Positions 7,291 to 13,894 of a stretch of 14,557 nt of DNA are shown here, in pieces. Where the stretch lies: contig CAMATO010000021.1 of the NCBI GenBank assembly GCA_945861165.1, positions 1-14,557 of the forward strand. Direction: 5' to 3'. The first letter of the stretch is position 1, and every line of letters starts with the position of its first letter. Source of the stretch: Bifidobacterium breve. Lineage in GTDB: Bacteria; Actinomycetota; Actinomycetes; S36-B12; UBA5976. A model generated the notes under the pieces. It did not search any database, was not told where the DNA came from, and saw only the letters and a list, made by a program, of their open reading frames with translations. A program made the translations under genes and the position numbers.

Positions 7291-7805
7291 TTTTTTGAAC
7301 TCTTTTGATAAGGATCTTTTCCAAACAAAGTCATGGCAGCAATAATTACTGCAGAAATACTCACACCCATATCAGCAATATTAAAGATTGCCCAATAGGG
7401 AATTTGGATGAAATCCACTACTGCTCCACGAAAGACCCCCGGTGCTCTAAATAAACGATCAATTAAATTACCTACTGCCCCACCCAGCATTGCCCCTAAA
7501 CAAAGAGCCCAACTTAATCTGACTACTTTTCGTCCTGTCCTATATATATAGAACGAAATCACAAAAGCCAACAGCGTAAATACCCAGGTGGTACTGGCAC
7601 CCAAACTAAAGGCTGCCCCTGAGTTCCTAACGAAGGTCAGTTGCAGCACAGGGCCAGCACTCTCACCAAAAATAGCTGGAATCAGCACAATGTTTGGCGA
7701 ATTTTCCAGAAACCGTACAGCTAAGTCTTTGGTTATTAAATCTAGAACGATTACGCCTAGTGCCATTCTCAGCATTAATTCTTGTAAATATGTGCGACTC
7801 TTCAC
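7287..7805 (-). CDS. lspA: Lipoprotein signal peptidase (signal peptidase II)
   Basis: This 172-residue integral membrane aspartyl protease cleaves signal peptides from diacylglyceryl-modified prolipoproteins. The catalytic pair is D116 (in GNLIDRLFR) and D145 (in FNIADM), with conserved D22 and RNSGAAFS (60-67). Four hydrophobic segments are visible, at about 13-30, 68-90, 98-116 and 139-162, ending in a short lysine-rich cytoplasmic tail. The chosen start is GTG (7803-7805): it has no Shine-Dalgarno sequence, but TAGTCT ends 7 nt upstream, the same layout as hisD. An internal ATG 10 codons later (M11) is an alternative. The stop TGA overlaps the rluD ATG. The last codons with the stop read TCA AAA AAA TGA, an A7 run. 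Confidence 0.95.
   Translation of the reverse strand: MKSRTYLQELMLRMALGVIVLDLITKDLAVRFLENSPNIVLIPAIFGESAGPVLQLTFVRNSGAAFSLGASTTWVFTLLAFVISFYIYRTGRKVVRLSWALCLGAMLGGAVGNLIDRLFRAPGVFRGAVVDFIQIPYWAIFNIADMGVSISAVIIAAMTLFGKDPYQKSSKK
7290..7296 (-). other. A7 slippery heptamer at the lspA/rluD stop-start overlap
   Basis: On the minus strand the last lspA codons are TCA AAA AAA TGA, so the heptamer A-AAA-AAA sits in the lspA frame exactly as a -1 slippery site requires. A -1 slip would read ATG next and enter rluD. No clear stimulatory stem-loop was identified downstream, and only a weak AAAGAG lies upstream. The simple reading is translational coupling through ATGA in an AT-rich genome. Confidence 0.3.
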
Positions 7806-7812
7806 CTAGCGA

Positions 7813-7818
7813 AGACTA
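7813..7818 (-). promoter_or_regulatory. Candidate -10 element for lspA, leaderless layout
   Basis: On the minus strand TAGTCT fits TANNNT and is followed by 7 nt (TCGCTAG) and then the GTG start of lspA. This spacing equals that at hisD. The gap lacks a ribosome-binding sequence near the GTG, and no convincing -35 box is seen. Confidence 0.4.
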
Positions 7819-7827
7819 CGCGTATCA

Positions 7828-7860
7828 GGGTTCTCCTAAACTACGAGAGCCCACTTTTTT
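7828..7860 (+). promoter_or_regulatory. Hairpin plus T-run in the ileS leader (attenuator-like)
   Basis: GGGTTCTC (7828-7835) pairs with GAGAGCCC (7845-7852) around a 9-nt loop. There are eight pairs including one G-U that would be a C-A mismatch on the other strand, so the fold favours plus-strand RNA. AC and six Ts follow (7855-7860), the form of an intrinsic terminator. No plus-strand gene lies upstream; the only gene it could control is ileS, which starts 41 bp further on. TCCTAA (7834-7839) at the stem top and loop is complementary to TTAGGA (7883-7888) in the ileS ribosome-binding region, so an alternative pairing is possible. No ileS promoter could be pinned down. If transcription starts after 7828, the element is not transcribed intact. 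Confidence 0.45.
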
Positions 7861-7901
7861 CTCATTTCTCGTTTATTAAAAGTTAGGAAGGTGTTTTAAA
7901 C

Positions 7902-10900
7902 GTGTATCGCGAGGTACCCAATCGCATCAACCTTCCTGAAATGGAACGAGAAGTTTTGAACATGTGGGAGTCCGAGGAAATTTTTCATAAATCTCTTAAT
8001 CAAAGGGATGAAAATAACAGTTGGGTTTTCTATGAAGGTCCGCCAACTGCAAATGGTAAACCTGGGGCTCACCACGTTGAGGCAAGAGTTTTTAAAGATG
8101 TTTTTCCTCGATTCAAAGCCATGCAAGGCTATTACGTTCCAAGATATGCAGGTTGGGATTGTCACGGCTTACCAGTTGAATTAGCGGTCGAAAAAGAATT
8201 AGGTTTCACCGGCAAAACAGATATTGAAAAATATGGTGTTGCTGAATTCAATGCCAAGTGTCGCGAATCAGTTTTACGAAATGTTAACGATTTCACCACC
8301 ATGACTTCTCGCATGGGATATTGGGTGGATTTTGATAAAGCATATTGGACTATGAATCCAAGCTATGTGGAATCAGTTTGGTGGTCATTAAAAGAAATTC
8401 ATAAAAAAGGTTTACTGGTTTCTGATTACCGAGTCAGCCCTTATTGCCCAAGATGTGGCACAGGGCTATCAGATCACGAGTTAGCACTTGGTTATGAAAC
8501 CATTACTGACCAATCTGTGTATTTAAAGTTTCCTGTCCTTGATGGGGATCTTGCTCAAAAATATAAAAATCTGTCATTGCTGGTGTGGACCACAACTCCT
8601 TGGACAACAATTAGCAACACTGCAGCTGCAGTTGGTCCAAAAATTGATTACATAATTGTCGAAGTTGCTGAAGAACATTTTGTGATCGCTCAAGCCTTAG
8701 TCGCTTTACTGGGTGAAGAAATCAAAGTCAAACAAACTATTAAGGGCAAAGATTTAGAAGGTATTCATTACCAACCACCATTTGGCAAGACACTTTTCGA
8801 AGACGATGCCCCTGCAGCTCTTCATAGTGTGGTTTTGGCAGATTATGTGACAACTGAAGATGGCACCGGAATTGTGCACCAATCACCTGCGTTTGGAGCA
8901 GAAGACTTACAAGTTTGTAGAAAATATGGATTACCAGTTATAAATCCTGTACAAGCAGATGGTCACTTTGCACCCAATACTCCACTGGTGGCAGGACAAT
9001 TCTTTAAAAAAGCTGACAAAGACATCGTCAAAGATTTAAAGAAACGTGGCATTTTATTTAAGGAATTAGCTTACGAACATCAATATCCTCATTGCTGGCG
9101 ATGCCACACACCTTTGATGTATTACGCCCAACCTTCTTGGTACATCAGAACTACCCAAATTAAAGATGCACTACTTCGAGAAAATGAAAAAACCAATTGG
9201 TTCCCTAGCACCATAAAACATGGTCGCTACGGAGACTGGTTAAACAACAACATTGATTGGGCGTTATCAAGAAATAGATATTGGGGAACTCCCCTTCCTA
9301 TTTGGATTTGCGAAGATAAACATCAAACAGCTGTTGGGTCATTGAAAGAATTAAGTGAACTTTCTGGTCAAGATGTAACAAACACTGATCCTCATCGTCC
9401 CTTCGTTGATGACATCACAATTCCATGTCCAGAATGTAAAAAAATTGCCCGCAGGGTTCCTGAAGTAATTGATTGTTGGTATGACTCAGGTGCCATGCCT
9501 TTTGCTCAACTTAGTTACCCACAGAAAAATAGTGAACTATTTAAAAAGAGTTATCCTGCTGATTTTATTTGCGAAGCAATTGATCAGACCAGAGGTTGGT
9601 TCTACACCTTGATGGCTATTGGCACTTTAGTTTTTGATCAAAGTTCGTACAAAAACGTAGTCACACTTGGTCACATCTTGGATGAAAAAGGTCGCAAGAT
9701 GAGTAAGCATCTCGGAAATGTTTTGGAACCAGTTGCTTTGATGGATGAACACGGTGCAGATTCTGTGCGCTGGTTCATGTTGGCCTCAGGATCTCCGTGG
9801 CAGTCAAGGCGAGTTGGCCATGCGGCAATTCAAGAAGTAACCAGAAAAGTTTTACTTACCTTTTGGAATACTGCCTCTTTTCTTTCTCTTTACACTCGTT
9901 TATCTGCGTATAAACCTGGTGACAAAGTATTAGCCAGAAAAGATAGACCAGAAATTGATCAGTGGTTACTAAGTTTGGTTGATGATGCTGTTTTGCAAGT
10001 AACTAGTGCCTTAGAAAACTTTGACACTCAAAAAGCTGGACGAGTGCTCGCTGATGTGGTCGATGACATGTCAAATTGGTATGTCAGAAGAAATAGAAGA
10101 AGATTTTGGGATGGCGACCCGGTTGCACTTGCCACTCTCCACGAAGCCTTAAGAACTATAACTTTGATCATGGCACCCTTTGTGCCTTTCATTACAGAAC
10201 GTGTTTGGCAAGACATGTTTAAAACCACCACGGATACTTCATTGCAATCAGTTCATTTAGCTAATTGGCCTGAGGCAAATAAATCTGAGATTAGAACTGA
10301 TTTGATCGAAAACATGGGACTAATTAGACGCTTAGTTGAACTGGGCAGAGCTGCTCGCGCTGAAGGTAAAATTAAGAATCGTCAACCACTTTCACGTGCA
10401 TTAGTTGCAGCCAAAAACTGGGATAAAGTTCCCCAAGATTTAAGAGACCAACTAGCTGAAGAATTAAACATTCTGGATTTACAATCACTAGGTGAAACTG
10501 GTGATTTGGTAAACGTTGCACTTAAAGCTAACTTTCGAACTCTTGGCGCCAGATACTCCCAAGAAACTCCCGCTATTGCTAAAGAAATAACTAAAGCTGA
10601 TGCCGCATCGCTAGTTAAAGAATTAAGAACTAACAACAAAGCAGTCATCAAACTTGAAGATCAGGAATTTGAAATCACGACAGAAGATGTAATCATCACT
10701 GAAACCCCGCGAGAAGGTTGGTCTGTGGTGAGTCAAGATGGTGAAACAATTGCACTTGATTTGGAAATCTCACCTGAATTAAGAAGTTTAGGAATCTCCC
10801 GGGAAGTAATCAGAATGATTCAAGAAGCCCGAAAAACTTCAGGCTTAGAAGTTTCAGATCGAATCAACTTGAAATATCACACCACCGATAAACAAGTTAA

Positions 10901-11036
10901 TGGTTCAATTAGTGAAAATTTGGAAGTTATTAAAAACGAAGTCTTAGCGTTAAGCTTTGTAGCAGAAAAAGCACCGAGTGATCCGACTACTAAAGATGAA
11001 GATTTGAATCTAGAAATTTGGATTGAGAAAGCTTAA
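7902..11036 (+). CDS. ileS: Isoleucyl-tRNA synthetase
   Basis: This 1044-residue class I synthetase charges tRNA-Ile. The first class I signature reads GAHH (55-58, in GKPGAHHVEAR) in place of HIGH. The second is KMSKH (599-603). The CP1 editing domain lies between them, with the threonine-rich WTTTPWTT and the GTGIVH...GAED element for hydrolysing Val-tRNA-Ile. Cysteine pairs (YCPRCG, HCWRCH, CPECKK) may bind zinc. An anticodon-binding domain and long C-terminal extension follow. The length and motifs place it in the IleRS2 (eukaryote-like) type common in actinobacteria. The GTG start has AGGAAGG at 7885-7891 upstream. It lies alone on the plus strand, divergent from lspA, and ends 6 bp from the divIVA stop. 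Confidence 0.98.
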   Translation: MYREVPNRINLPEMEREVLNMWESEEIFHKSLNQRDENNSWVFYEGPPTANGKPGAHHVEARVFKDVFPRFKAMQGYYVPRYAGWDCHGLPVELAVEKELGFTGKTDIEKYGVAEFNAKCRESVLRNVNDFTTMTSRMGYWVDFDKAYWTMNPSYVESVWWSLKEIHKKGLLVSDYRVSPYCPRCGTGLSDHELALGYETITDQSVYLKFPVLDGDLAQKYKNLSLLVWTTTPWTTISNTAAAVGPKIDYIIVEVAEEHFVIAQALVALLGEEIKVKQTIKGKDLEGIHYQPPFGKTLFEDDAPAALHSVVLADYVTTEDGTGIVHQSPAFGAEDLQVCRKYGLPVINPVQADGHFAPNTPLVAGQFFKKADKDIVKDLKKRGILFKELAYEHQYPHCWRCHTPLMYYAQPSWYIRTTQIKDALLRENEKTNWFPSTIKHGRYGDWLNNNIDWALSRNRYWGTPLPIWICEDKHQTAVGSLKELSELSGQDVTNTDPHRPFVDDITIPCPECKKIARRVPEVIDCWYDSGAMPFAQLSYPQKNSELFKKSYPADFICEAIDQTRGWFYTLMAIGTLVFDQSSYKNVVTLGHILDEKGRKMSKHLGNVLEPVALMDEHGADSVRWFMLASGSPWQSRRVGHAAIQEVTRKVLLTFWNTASFLSLYTRLSAYKPGDKVLARKDRPEIDQWLLSLVDDAVLQVTSALENFDTQKAGRVLADVVDDMSNWYVRRNRRRFWDGDPVALATLHEALRTITLIMAPFVPFITERVWQDMFKTTTDTSLQSVHLANWPEANKSEIRTDLIENMGLIRRLVELGRAARAEGKIKNRQPLSRALVAAKNWDKVPQDLRDQLAEELNILDLQSLGETGDLVNVALKANFRTLGARYSQETPAIAKEITKADAASLVKELRTNNKAVIKLEDQEFEITTEDVIITETPREGWSVVSQDGETIALDLEISPELRSLGISREVIRMIQEARKTSGLEVSDRINLKYHTTDKQVNGSISENLEVIKNEVLALSFVAEKAPSDPTTKDEDLNLEIWIEKA

Positions 11037-11042
11037 CTACTT

Positions 11043-11528
11043 TTAATCAGATTGTGGATTTTCAGTTATTACTTTAACTGGTCCAGTGCTATCAATTGAC
11101 TCATGCAACTGCGGACCCAAATCGTTAAGTAGTCCAGATAACCAACCTCTTAAACGATTACGGTATTCCACTTCTATTGCTTCCAGTCTTTTTATTTGTG
11201 CAGAAATTTCAGCTTTTTCTGATTCAACACTGGATGAAATTGAAGCTGCTCTGGCTCTTGCTTCTCTTACTAATCTTTCTGATTCATTGGTGGCTGCAGT
11301 TAATGCTTGCTGGGCCAAAGTTAAAACTTCAACGGGTGATTTGGTATCAACACTTTGAGAAGAAGAAAGATTGGTACCTCTTTTGGCCATTTCTACTTCG
11401 TTTTGTAGAAAAGCAATTTCTTCTACAACTTTTACTAAAAATGCGTCAACTTGTTTAATGTCATAACCAGTGCGCCAACGGGTGGTATCGAAAACCACAC
11501 TTGATACCTCTTCGGGGGTTAAAGCCAT
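11043..11528 (-). CDS. divIVA: DivIVA-family protein (Wag31-like polar scaffold)
   Basis: A 161-residue protein with an N-terminal DivIVA domain (about 1-50, MALTPEEVSSVVF then GYDIKQVDAFL) that in the family binds curved membrane. A linker (51-65) follows, then a coiled coil (about 70-125). The segment YRNRLRGWLSGLLNDL (122-137) resembles the C-terminal part of actinobacterial DivIVA. In actinobacteria DivIVA gathers the wall-growth machinery at the cell poles, and its place after sepF and yggT is the usual one. It is clearly shorter than mycobacterial Wag31 (about 260 residues), with a shorter linker and coiled coil. The ATG (11526-11528) has GGAG 5 nt upstream. It could be a paralogous DivIVA-domain protein, but position favours the main one. 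Confidence 0.9.
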   Translation of the reverse strand: MALTPEEVSSVVFDTTRWRTGYDIKQVDAFLVKVVEEIAFLQNEVEMAKRGTNLSSSQSVDTKSPVEVLTLAQQALTAATNESERLVREARARAASISSSVESEKAEISAQIKRLEAIEVEYRNRLRGWLSGLLNDLGPQLHESIDSTGPVKVITENPQSD

Positions 11529-11557
11529 TTTTACTCCAAAATTTAGTAACGAGGCCT

Positions 11558-11563
11558 AATCTA
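11558..11563 (-). promoter_or_regulatory. Weak -10-like element upstream of divIVA
   Basis: TAGATT on the minus strand lies in the 60-bp yggT-divIVA gap, about 30 bp before the divIVA ATG, leaving room for a short leader that includes the GGAG ribosome site. No -35 box is recognisable, so this is a weak candidate for a divIVA promoter separate from the division operon. Confidence 0.2.
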
Positions 11564-11588
11564 CCCTGCTGACCTCAAATTGCGTTGG

Positions 11589-11864
11589 TTACAGGGAGGA
11601 AAATATGCCCATGGCTACTTGAATCAGGATGATGACAACCAGAAAAGACAAGTCCAATGAAACAGAACCTATCCGTACCGGTGGGATGAAACGTCGGAAA
11701 AAGTTCAAGGGTGGATCGGTTAAGGAATAAATAGTTTCAACTAGGACTAACAGAAATCCAGTTGGTCTCCAAGAACGGGCAAACATTTGCACATAATCAA
11801 AGACTAAACGTCCGATCATTACTAACAGATATAACTGAAGTAGTTGAGCAATTAGGGAACCCAT
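11589..11864 (-). CDS. YggT-family membrane protein
   Basis: A 91-residue protein with two hydrophobic helices (about 4-24 and 68-88) separated by a loop holding the family's proline-rich stretch (LTDPPLNFFRRFIPP). YggT/YlmG proteins sit in the cytoplasmic membrane. They are nearly always encoded between sepF and divIVA in Gram-positive bacteria, and their biochemical role is not established; links to division or membrane organisation rest mainly on position. The ATG (11862-11864) is 15 bp after the sepF stop and has no Shine-Dalgarno sequence. TAAGAT ends 8 nt before it, so translation depends on coupling to sepF or on a leaderless message. Confidence 0.92.
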   Translation of the reverse strand: MGSLIAQLLQLYLLVMIGRLVFDYVQMFARSWRPTGFLLVLVETIYSLTDPPLNFFRRFIPPVRIGSVSLDLSFLVVIILIQVAMGIFSSL

Positions 11865-11879
11865 ATTGATTTATCTTAA

Positions 11880-12380
11880 TTAAACTTGATTGAAGAAACC
11901 ATCTTGGGCGACTTGTTGACGAGCTTCTGCCCCAAGATCTACATTTGCTGGCGAAATCAAGAACACTGAGCTAGTCACTCTTTCGATAGTTCCTCTTAGC
12001 GCAAAAGCTAAACCTGAAGCAAAGTCCAGAATTCGCTTTTGATCAGATGGTTCCATTTCAGACAAGTTGATTATGACTGGTGTGCCATCGCGATATTCTT
12101 CGCCAATTCTTCGGGCATCATTAAATGCTCGGGGATGAAGTGTGGTAATTCTGGTCACTGCTTCAGCCATCACAGGTCTTACCTGTGGGCTCATTCTTAC
12201 TTCGGGTCTTTCAGCTAAAGCTGTGGAACCACTAGTGGAAAAAGCTCTTGGAGTGGGAGACCAAGTTGGAACAGCTGGTGCTTCGTCTTCATAAAATTCT
12301 TCAATTTCATCATTCAAATAGTGTTGATTATCTTCAACTAGACCTAAATAGACAGCCATTTTACGAAACCCTTTTGGCAT
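11880..12380 (-). CDS. sepF: Cell division protein SepF
   Basis: This 166-residue protein tethers FtsZ filaments to the membrane and aligns them; in actinobacteria, which lack FtsA, it is the main anchor. The N-terminus (FRKMAVYLGLVED, 5-17) corresponds to the membrane-binding amphipathic region. An acidic and Pro/Ser-rich linker runs to about 75. The globular SepF domain (about 78-148) includes PVIINLSEM and GLAFALRGTIERV...FLISP. The ATG at 12378-12380 has a strong AGGAGG upstream, the best ribosome site in the block. The partner peptide, the acidic DDLDVPDFLK tail of FtsZ, is encoded in this window too. It lies 80 bp after the YggS-family gene; no clear promoter could be identified in that gap. 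Confidence 0.96.
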   Translation of the reverse strand: MPKGFRKMAVYLGLVEDNQHYLNDEIEEFYEDEAPAVPTWSPTPRAFSTSGSTALAERPEVRMSPQVRPVMAEAVTRITTLHPRAFNDARRIGEEYRDGTPVIINLSEMEPSDQKRILDFASGLAFALRGTIERVTSSVFLISPANVDLGAEARQQVAQDGFFNQV

Positions 12381-12460
12381 ATCTTCCTCCTGGTCAAATA
12401 CCGCTATGTCACGAACGAACTCTTAAGTTGCTGTAGTTACGCCTGTGACTAAAGATAAAT

Positions 12461-13162
12461 TTACCCGATTTTTGGCCTTTCACCGAGTAAGGCCGACCCA
12501 ATTCGAAGGTGTGTCGCCCCATGCAAAATGGCCGCTTCTAGGTCATCACTCATGCCAGCCGACAAAATTGTTGCTTGCGGGTAAGTCTTCAAGAACTCAG
12601 TTCTGATCTCAGCCAATCTGGCAAATGCAACTGCCGGATTTTCCGCAAGAGGTGCCACACTCATTAATCCTTTTAATTCCAGATGAGATGAATCTGTGAT
12701 TTGTTGAGCTAAGGCCATCAATTCAGTGGGCCACAACCCACCTCTGGTTGGGTCAGGTCCTGATTGATCTAAATCCAGTTGTATTAAAACTGCTTGTTTT
12801 TTGTCAACCCCTTGTGCACTTTTTTGTATTTCTTTTGCCAACGATGATCGATCTACCGAATGAATCAAATGCGCATAACTAACTACAGACTTGGCTTTAT
12901 TGGATTGCAACTGCCCAATGAAATGCCAGTTGAAATCTGCTTGCACTTGCGTTCTTTTTAAAGCTGCTTCTTGGTCTCTATTTTCACCCACATCATCAAT
13001 GCCAAGTTGCTTTAGTAAATCCACATCATCTGCTGGATAAGTTTTAGTCACAGCAATCAAAGTTATTTCTGTAGTATTTCTTTTTGCCTCTTGACAGGCA
13101 TTATTAATCCTTGATTGTAATTTTTCTAAATTATCTTTAATTCCAGTTATTCGATCACTCAT
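12461..13162 (-). CDS. YggS/YBL036C-family pyridoxal-phosphate homeostasis protein
   Basis: From the ATG at 13160-13162 this is a 233-residue PLP-binding TIM-barrel protein. The PLP lysine is K40 in IAVTK. The family motifs HFIGQLQSNK, LSAGMSDDLEAAI and HLRIGSALLGERP are all present. YggS/YlmE/PLPBP proteins have no known catalytic reaction; they affect pyridoxal-phosphate and amino-acid balance. The gene is a standard member of the ftsZ-sepF neighbourhood. A TTG four codons upstream (13172-13174) would also be in frame. The ATG is preferred because it forms an ATGA overlap with the pgeF stop (13159-13162), which indicates translational coupling; no ribosome-binding sequence is present. Confidence 0.93.
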   Translation of the reverse strand: MSDRITGIKDNLEKLQSRINNACQEAKRNTTEITLIAVTKTYPADDVDLLKQLGIDDVGENRDQEAALKRTQVQADFNWHFIGQLQSNKAKSVVSYAHLIHSVDRSSLAKEIQKSAQGVDKKQAVLIQLDLDQSGPDPTRGGLWPTELMALAQQITDSSHLELKGLMSVAPLAENPAVAFARLAEIRTEFLKTYPQATILSAGMSDDLEAAILHGATHLRIGSALLGERPKIG

Positions 13163-13887
13163 TGACTTAACCAAACAACGGTAGCATTTCTTCCTGTCTC
13201 AGGATCTCTCCGAAAAGAAAATAGTTCAGGGGTATCATAGGTACAGATATTTAAATCTGTGGTTTTGATTTGGAATTGAGCAAGTTGATGCTTCACCCCT
13301 TTTCTAATATCAACAGCTAACTGACCATTAGCAAGTTTGACCGCAGCCACTGGCTCTATGTCTTTTACTTCATCAAATCTTTCTTGAGTGGCTAAAAAGT
13401 TTTGGGCACTAATTGTTGGTCCAATTATTGCCTTCAAATTTTCTGGTTCAGCACCTAAATCAAACATTCCTTCAACCGCATTTGCCACTACCCCAACTAA
13501 CATTCCTTGCCAACCAGCATGAACAACACCAACTACATGAGCAATTGGGTCAACTAAAACAATTGGTGCACAATCAGCAGACATTATTACTAAACCCAAA
13601 TTTGTTTCCCTGGTTACTAAGGCATCTGTATCAACATGAACTTCTGGAAATTCTGATTGCACATTAACCACATTTGGTGAATGTGTTGCTTGAATATAAA
13701 CCAAAGGCAAACCTAGGTGCTCGGCAAGAATTTCTCTGTTCTTTAAGACATTTTCTTGATTGTCTTTAACGTGATCTGCCACATTTAATGAATCAAAAGG
13801 TTTTTTGCTGACTCCACCCTGACGACCAAAGAAACTCCAGTTTGCTTTGCCTGTCTTGCCAGATGAAATCGGTACGGGAACCGACAT
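13159..13887 (-). CDS. pgeF: YfiH/PgeF family purine nucleoside phosphorylase / peptidoglycan-editing factor
   Basis: A 242-residue protein of the YfiH (laccase-domain, DUF152) family. The conserved zinc Cys-His-His site is visible as H69 (in QATHS), C106 (in MSADCAP) and H123 (in VVHAGWQG). IGPTIS (156-161) and the C-terminal FSFRRD...TGRNATVVWL are also typical. Members have been reported as purine nucleoside phosphorylases or adenosine deaminases, and in E. coli as a factor limiting L-Ser misincorporation into peptidoglycan. Which activity applies here cannot be told from sequence. The old multicopper polyphenol oxidase label is probably misleading. The ATG at 13885-13887 is 7 bp after the ftsZ stop, with only a weak purine stretch before it. 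Confidence 0.93.
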   Translation of the reverse strand: MSVPVPISSGKTGKANWSFFGRQGGVSKKPFDSLNVADHVKDNQENVLKNREILAEHLGLPLVYIQATHSPNVVNVQSEFPEVHVDTDALVTRETNLGLVIMSADCAPIVLVDPIAHVVGVVHAGWQGMLVGVVANAVEGMFDLGAEPENLKAIIGPTISAQNFLATQERFDEVKDIEPVAAVKLANGQLAVDIRKGVKHQLAQFQIKTTDLNICTYDTPELFSFRRDPETGRNATVVWLSQ

Positions 13888-13894
13888 ATGTTAG

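Noticed and set aside
7587..7601. GGTGGTACTGGCACC, resembling a T-box core, upstream of ileS on the plus strand
   Set aside because: It lies inside lspA, encoding residues around T72-W74. It lacks the following ACCGCG of the T-box consensus, and no stem I or specifier structure could be recognised around it.
13163..13174. TTG start giving the YggS-family protein four more residues
   Set aside because: The ATG at 13162 overlaps the pgeF stop as ATGA, a common coupling arrangement, and matches the usual family N-terminus better.
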